From an uncultured Prochlorococcus sp. (GTDB lineage Bacteria; Cyanobacteriota; Cyanobacteriia; PCC-6307; Cyanobiaceae), in contig CACBHP010000009.1 of the NCBI GenBank assembly GCA_902539115.1, positions 1 to 36,513 of the forward strand: a DNA stretch of 36,513 nt. Reading direction: 5' to 3'. Position 1 is the stretch's first letter; each line of letters opens with the position of its first letter. Position numbers and translations under genes: made by a program. Below, one piece after another: positions 35,494-36,513 of the stretch. A model generated the notes under the pieces. The model did not search any database and was not told where the DNA came from. It worked only from the letters and a program-made list of their open reading frames with translations.

Positions 35494-36318
35494 TTACCTA
35501 TTCAATTTTCCGCTTATTAGTCCTTCAAGATCTAGGCTTGTGCAATTAAATCCTAAATTAGCAAAATATTGAACTAACTCACTAAAATTATAATTATTAA
35601 AAAAATGATTTAATTGATCCTTGGGAATTTCTATTCTTGCAGTTGAGCCTTGGCATCGAACTCTAACCTCCGATAAGCCACCTTCTTTAAGGTATTCTTC
35701 TGCTTTCTCAACCATTTTTAGCCTCTCACTAGTTATTTCATGGCCATAAGGAAATCTTGATGATAAGCAAGGTTGAGCAGGTTTATCCCACCAAGGAAAA
35801 CCTAGTGCTCTTGATATATCCCTAATGTCTTGTTTTGAGAATTTAAATTTTGCAAGGGGAGAGATAACTCCTGCTTGTTTTGAGGCTTGTATGCCTGGTC
35901 TGTAATCTTTAAGATCATCAAGATTGACTCCATCTAAAACTATCTTGTAATTAAGTTTTTTAGAGAGGTAGGTTGTATGTTTGTGAAGCTCTTTTTTACA
36001 TGCAAAGCACCTATCCTTTGGATTTTTACTATAACTTAATTGGTCTAATTCCGATGTTTTGATTTCTAAATGCTTTACTCCAATCCATTTTGCTTGACTT
36101 TTTGCTTCTTCACGAAGAGTATTGGCTAATGCAGGAGAAATACCAGTTATTGCAATTGCTTTGCTACCTAATTGCTCGAATGCTAATGATGCTACTAATG
36201 TACTGTCAACTCCTCCGGAATAAGCAATACAAACATTTTCAAGATTCTTAATGTATCTTCTAATTGTATAAAGCTTTTCACTTTGTTCATCAGAAAGAAT
36301 TTCTAGTTGATTGAACAT
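35494..36318 (-). CDS. larE: ATP-dependent sacrificial sulfur transferase LarE family protein
   Basis: A 274-residue PP-loop ATPase starting at the ATG at 36318 (MFNQLEILSDEQSEK); a TTG at 36339 would add seven residues. The PP-loop AYSGGVDSTLVAS is at about 32-44. DRCFACKKELH gives a CxxC pair (Cys104, Cys107), and PAQPCLSSRFPYG carries the third Cys (184), which aligns with the sulfur-donating Cys of LarE. Three cysteines in this pattern mark the [4Fe-4S] LarE subtype known from Thermotoga, rather than the single-Cys sacrificial type. LarE thiolates the pyridinium cofactor of nickel-pincer enzymes. No larA, larB or larC is nearby. Confidence 0.82.
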   Translation of the reverse strand: MFNQLEILSDEQSEKLYTIRRYIKNLENVCIAYSGGVDSTLVASLAFEQLGSKAIAITGISPALANTLREEAKSQAKWIGVKHLEIKTSELDQLSYSKNPKDRCFACKKELHKHTTYLSKKLNYKIVLDGVNLDDLKDYRPGIQASKQAGVISPLAKFKFSKQDIRDISRALGFPWWDKPAQPCLSSRFPYGHEITSERLKMVEKAEEYLKEGGLSEVRVRCQGSTARIEIPKDQLNHFFNNYNFSELVQYFANLGFNCTSLDLEGLISGKLNR

Positions 36319-36331
36319 GTTAATTACTTTA

Positions 36332-36363
36332 AAATTCAAATTACATATAAATAGTTTGAATTT
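36332..36363. repeat. 9-bp inverted repeat upstream of larE
   Basis: AAATTCAAA (36332-36340) and TTTGAATTT (36355-36363) are perfect reverse complements with a 14-base loop, starting 14 bp from the larE ATG. It may be a leader hairpin or operator in the larE/cobO-like divergent spacer, or chance pairing of A/T-rich sequence. Confidence 0.35.
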
Positions 36364-36426
36364 ATTATTAAATCTTTAATAGTATTCTTATTTATATATT
36401 AGATTAAAATTATTAATTTTGTTCAA

Positions 36427-36513
36427 TTGGCGAATACGAATAGAAATAGAGGAATTGGAATTGTCACTGCAAGTGACAGTCAAGAAAGATCAAAAGGTCA
36501 ATTACATATTTAT
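36427..36513 (+). CDS. Probable cob(I)yrinic acid a,c-diamide adenosyltransferase, N-terminal part
   Basis: A frame starting at TTG (36427) stays open for 29 codons to the window end: MANTNRNRGIGIVTASDSQE, then RSKGQLHIY. An in-frame TAG lies upstream at 36400, and TTG is the only usable start. The pattern GIGIVTASDSQERSKGQLH-Y resembles the N-terminus of a cyanobacterial P-loop CobO/BtuR-like adenosyltransferase, where YDGEGKGKSQAALG follows; that P-loop would lie just past the window edge, so the call is recognition from memory only. Such enzymes adenosylate cobalamin precursors, in line with Prochlorococcus making its own pseudo-B12. It is divergent from larE across 108 bp. Confidence 0.45.
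   Translation, partial: MANTNRNRGIGIVTASDSQERSKGQLHIY

Overview
The window reads as a contiguous piece of a streamlined, very AT-rich picocyanobacterial chromosome, most likely a high-light-adapted Prochlorococcus. Evidence: photosystem I psaD, NDH-1 ndhS, the cyanobacterial panC-cmk fusion, a heme oxygenase plus pebA/pebB bilin operon, cyanobacterial-type gshA, PEP carboxylase, a CCB1-like cytochrome b6f assembly factor, gaps of a few bases between genes, and strong A/T codon bias. The strain assignment is inference from protein content and composition; no database was searched.

Layout. 1-1831 is an RNA-maturation block: rimM, rnc and rnpB on the minus strand, a tiny ndhS gene antisense between rimM and rnc, and tRNA-Arg(CCU) divergent from rnpB. 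1910-5286 holds two conserved hypothetical genes converging on glycogen phosphorylase. 5423-9961 is a plus-strand run of a CPA2 cation/proton antiporter, an alpha/beta hydrolase, a YeaD-like sugar epimerase and an orphan DUF1537 sugar-acid kinase, converging on icd. 11600-14278 carries a hypothetical gene and ho1-pebA-pebB (heme to biliverdin to phycoerythrobilin). 14311-18394 holds a low-molecular-weight phosphatase, panC-cmk, purM and two small overlapping unknown genes.

18395-19182 is the accessory spot: an AT-rich spacer, a decayed 30-nt copy of the 3' half of tRNA-Cys, a 92-codon gene resembling only the C-terminal end of a Wza/SLBB-type polysaccharide export protein, an in-frame open extension behind its stop, and the intact tRNA-Cys. 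The arrangement looks like the scar of a tRNA-targeted integration. 19225-29151 returns to core genes: an LpxB-related protein, rnd-like exonuclease, CCB1-like factor, hemF, mrp, rodA, a histidine-kinase-like protein with a degraded ATPase domain, psaD and trpE. 29152-36513 holds gshA, ppc, a GNAT-like protein, tRNA-Arg(CCG), recF, speD, larE and the start of a probable cobalamin adenosyltransferase.

The most notable points are: (1) recF has no in-frame ATG that includes its Walker A motif, and removing one base from an A8-T7 tract would connect a good ATG; (2) the tRNA-Cys islet with a capsule-export gene fragment; (3) a kinase-like protein lacking recognisable ATP-binding boxes between rodA and psaD; (4) convergent genes packed so tightly that transcripts must overlap, with inverted repeats just beyond several of the opposing genes. 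No gene-free stretch exceeds 300 bases.
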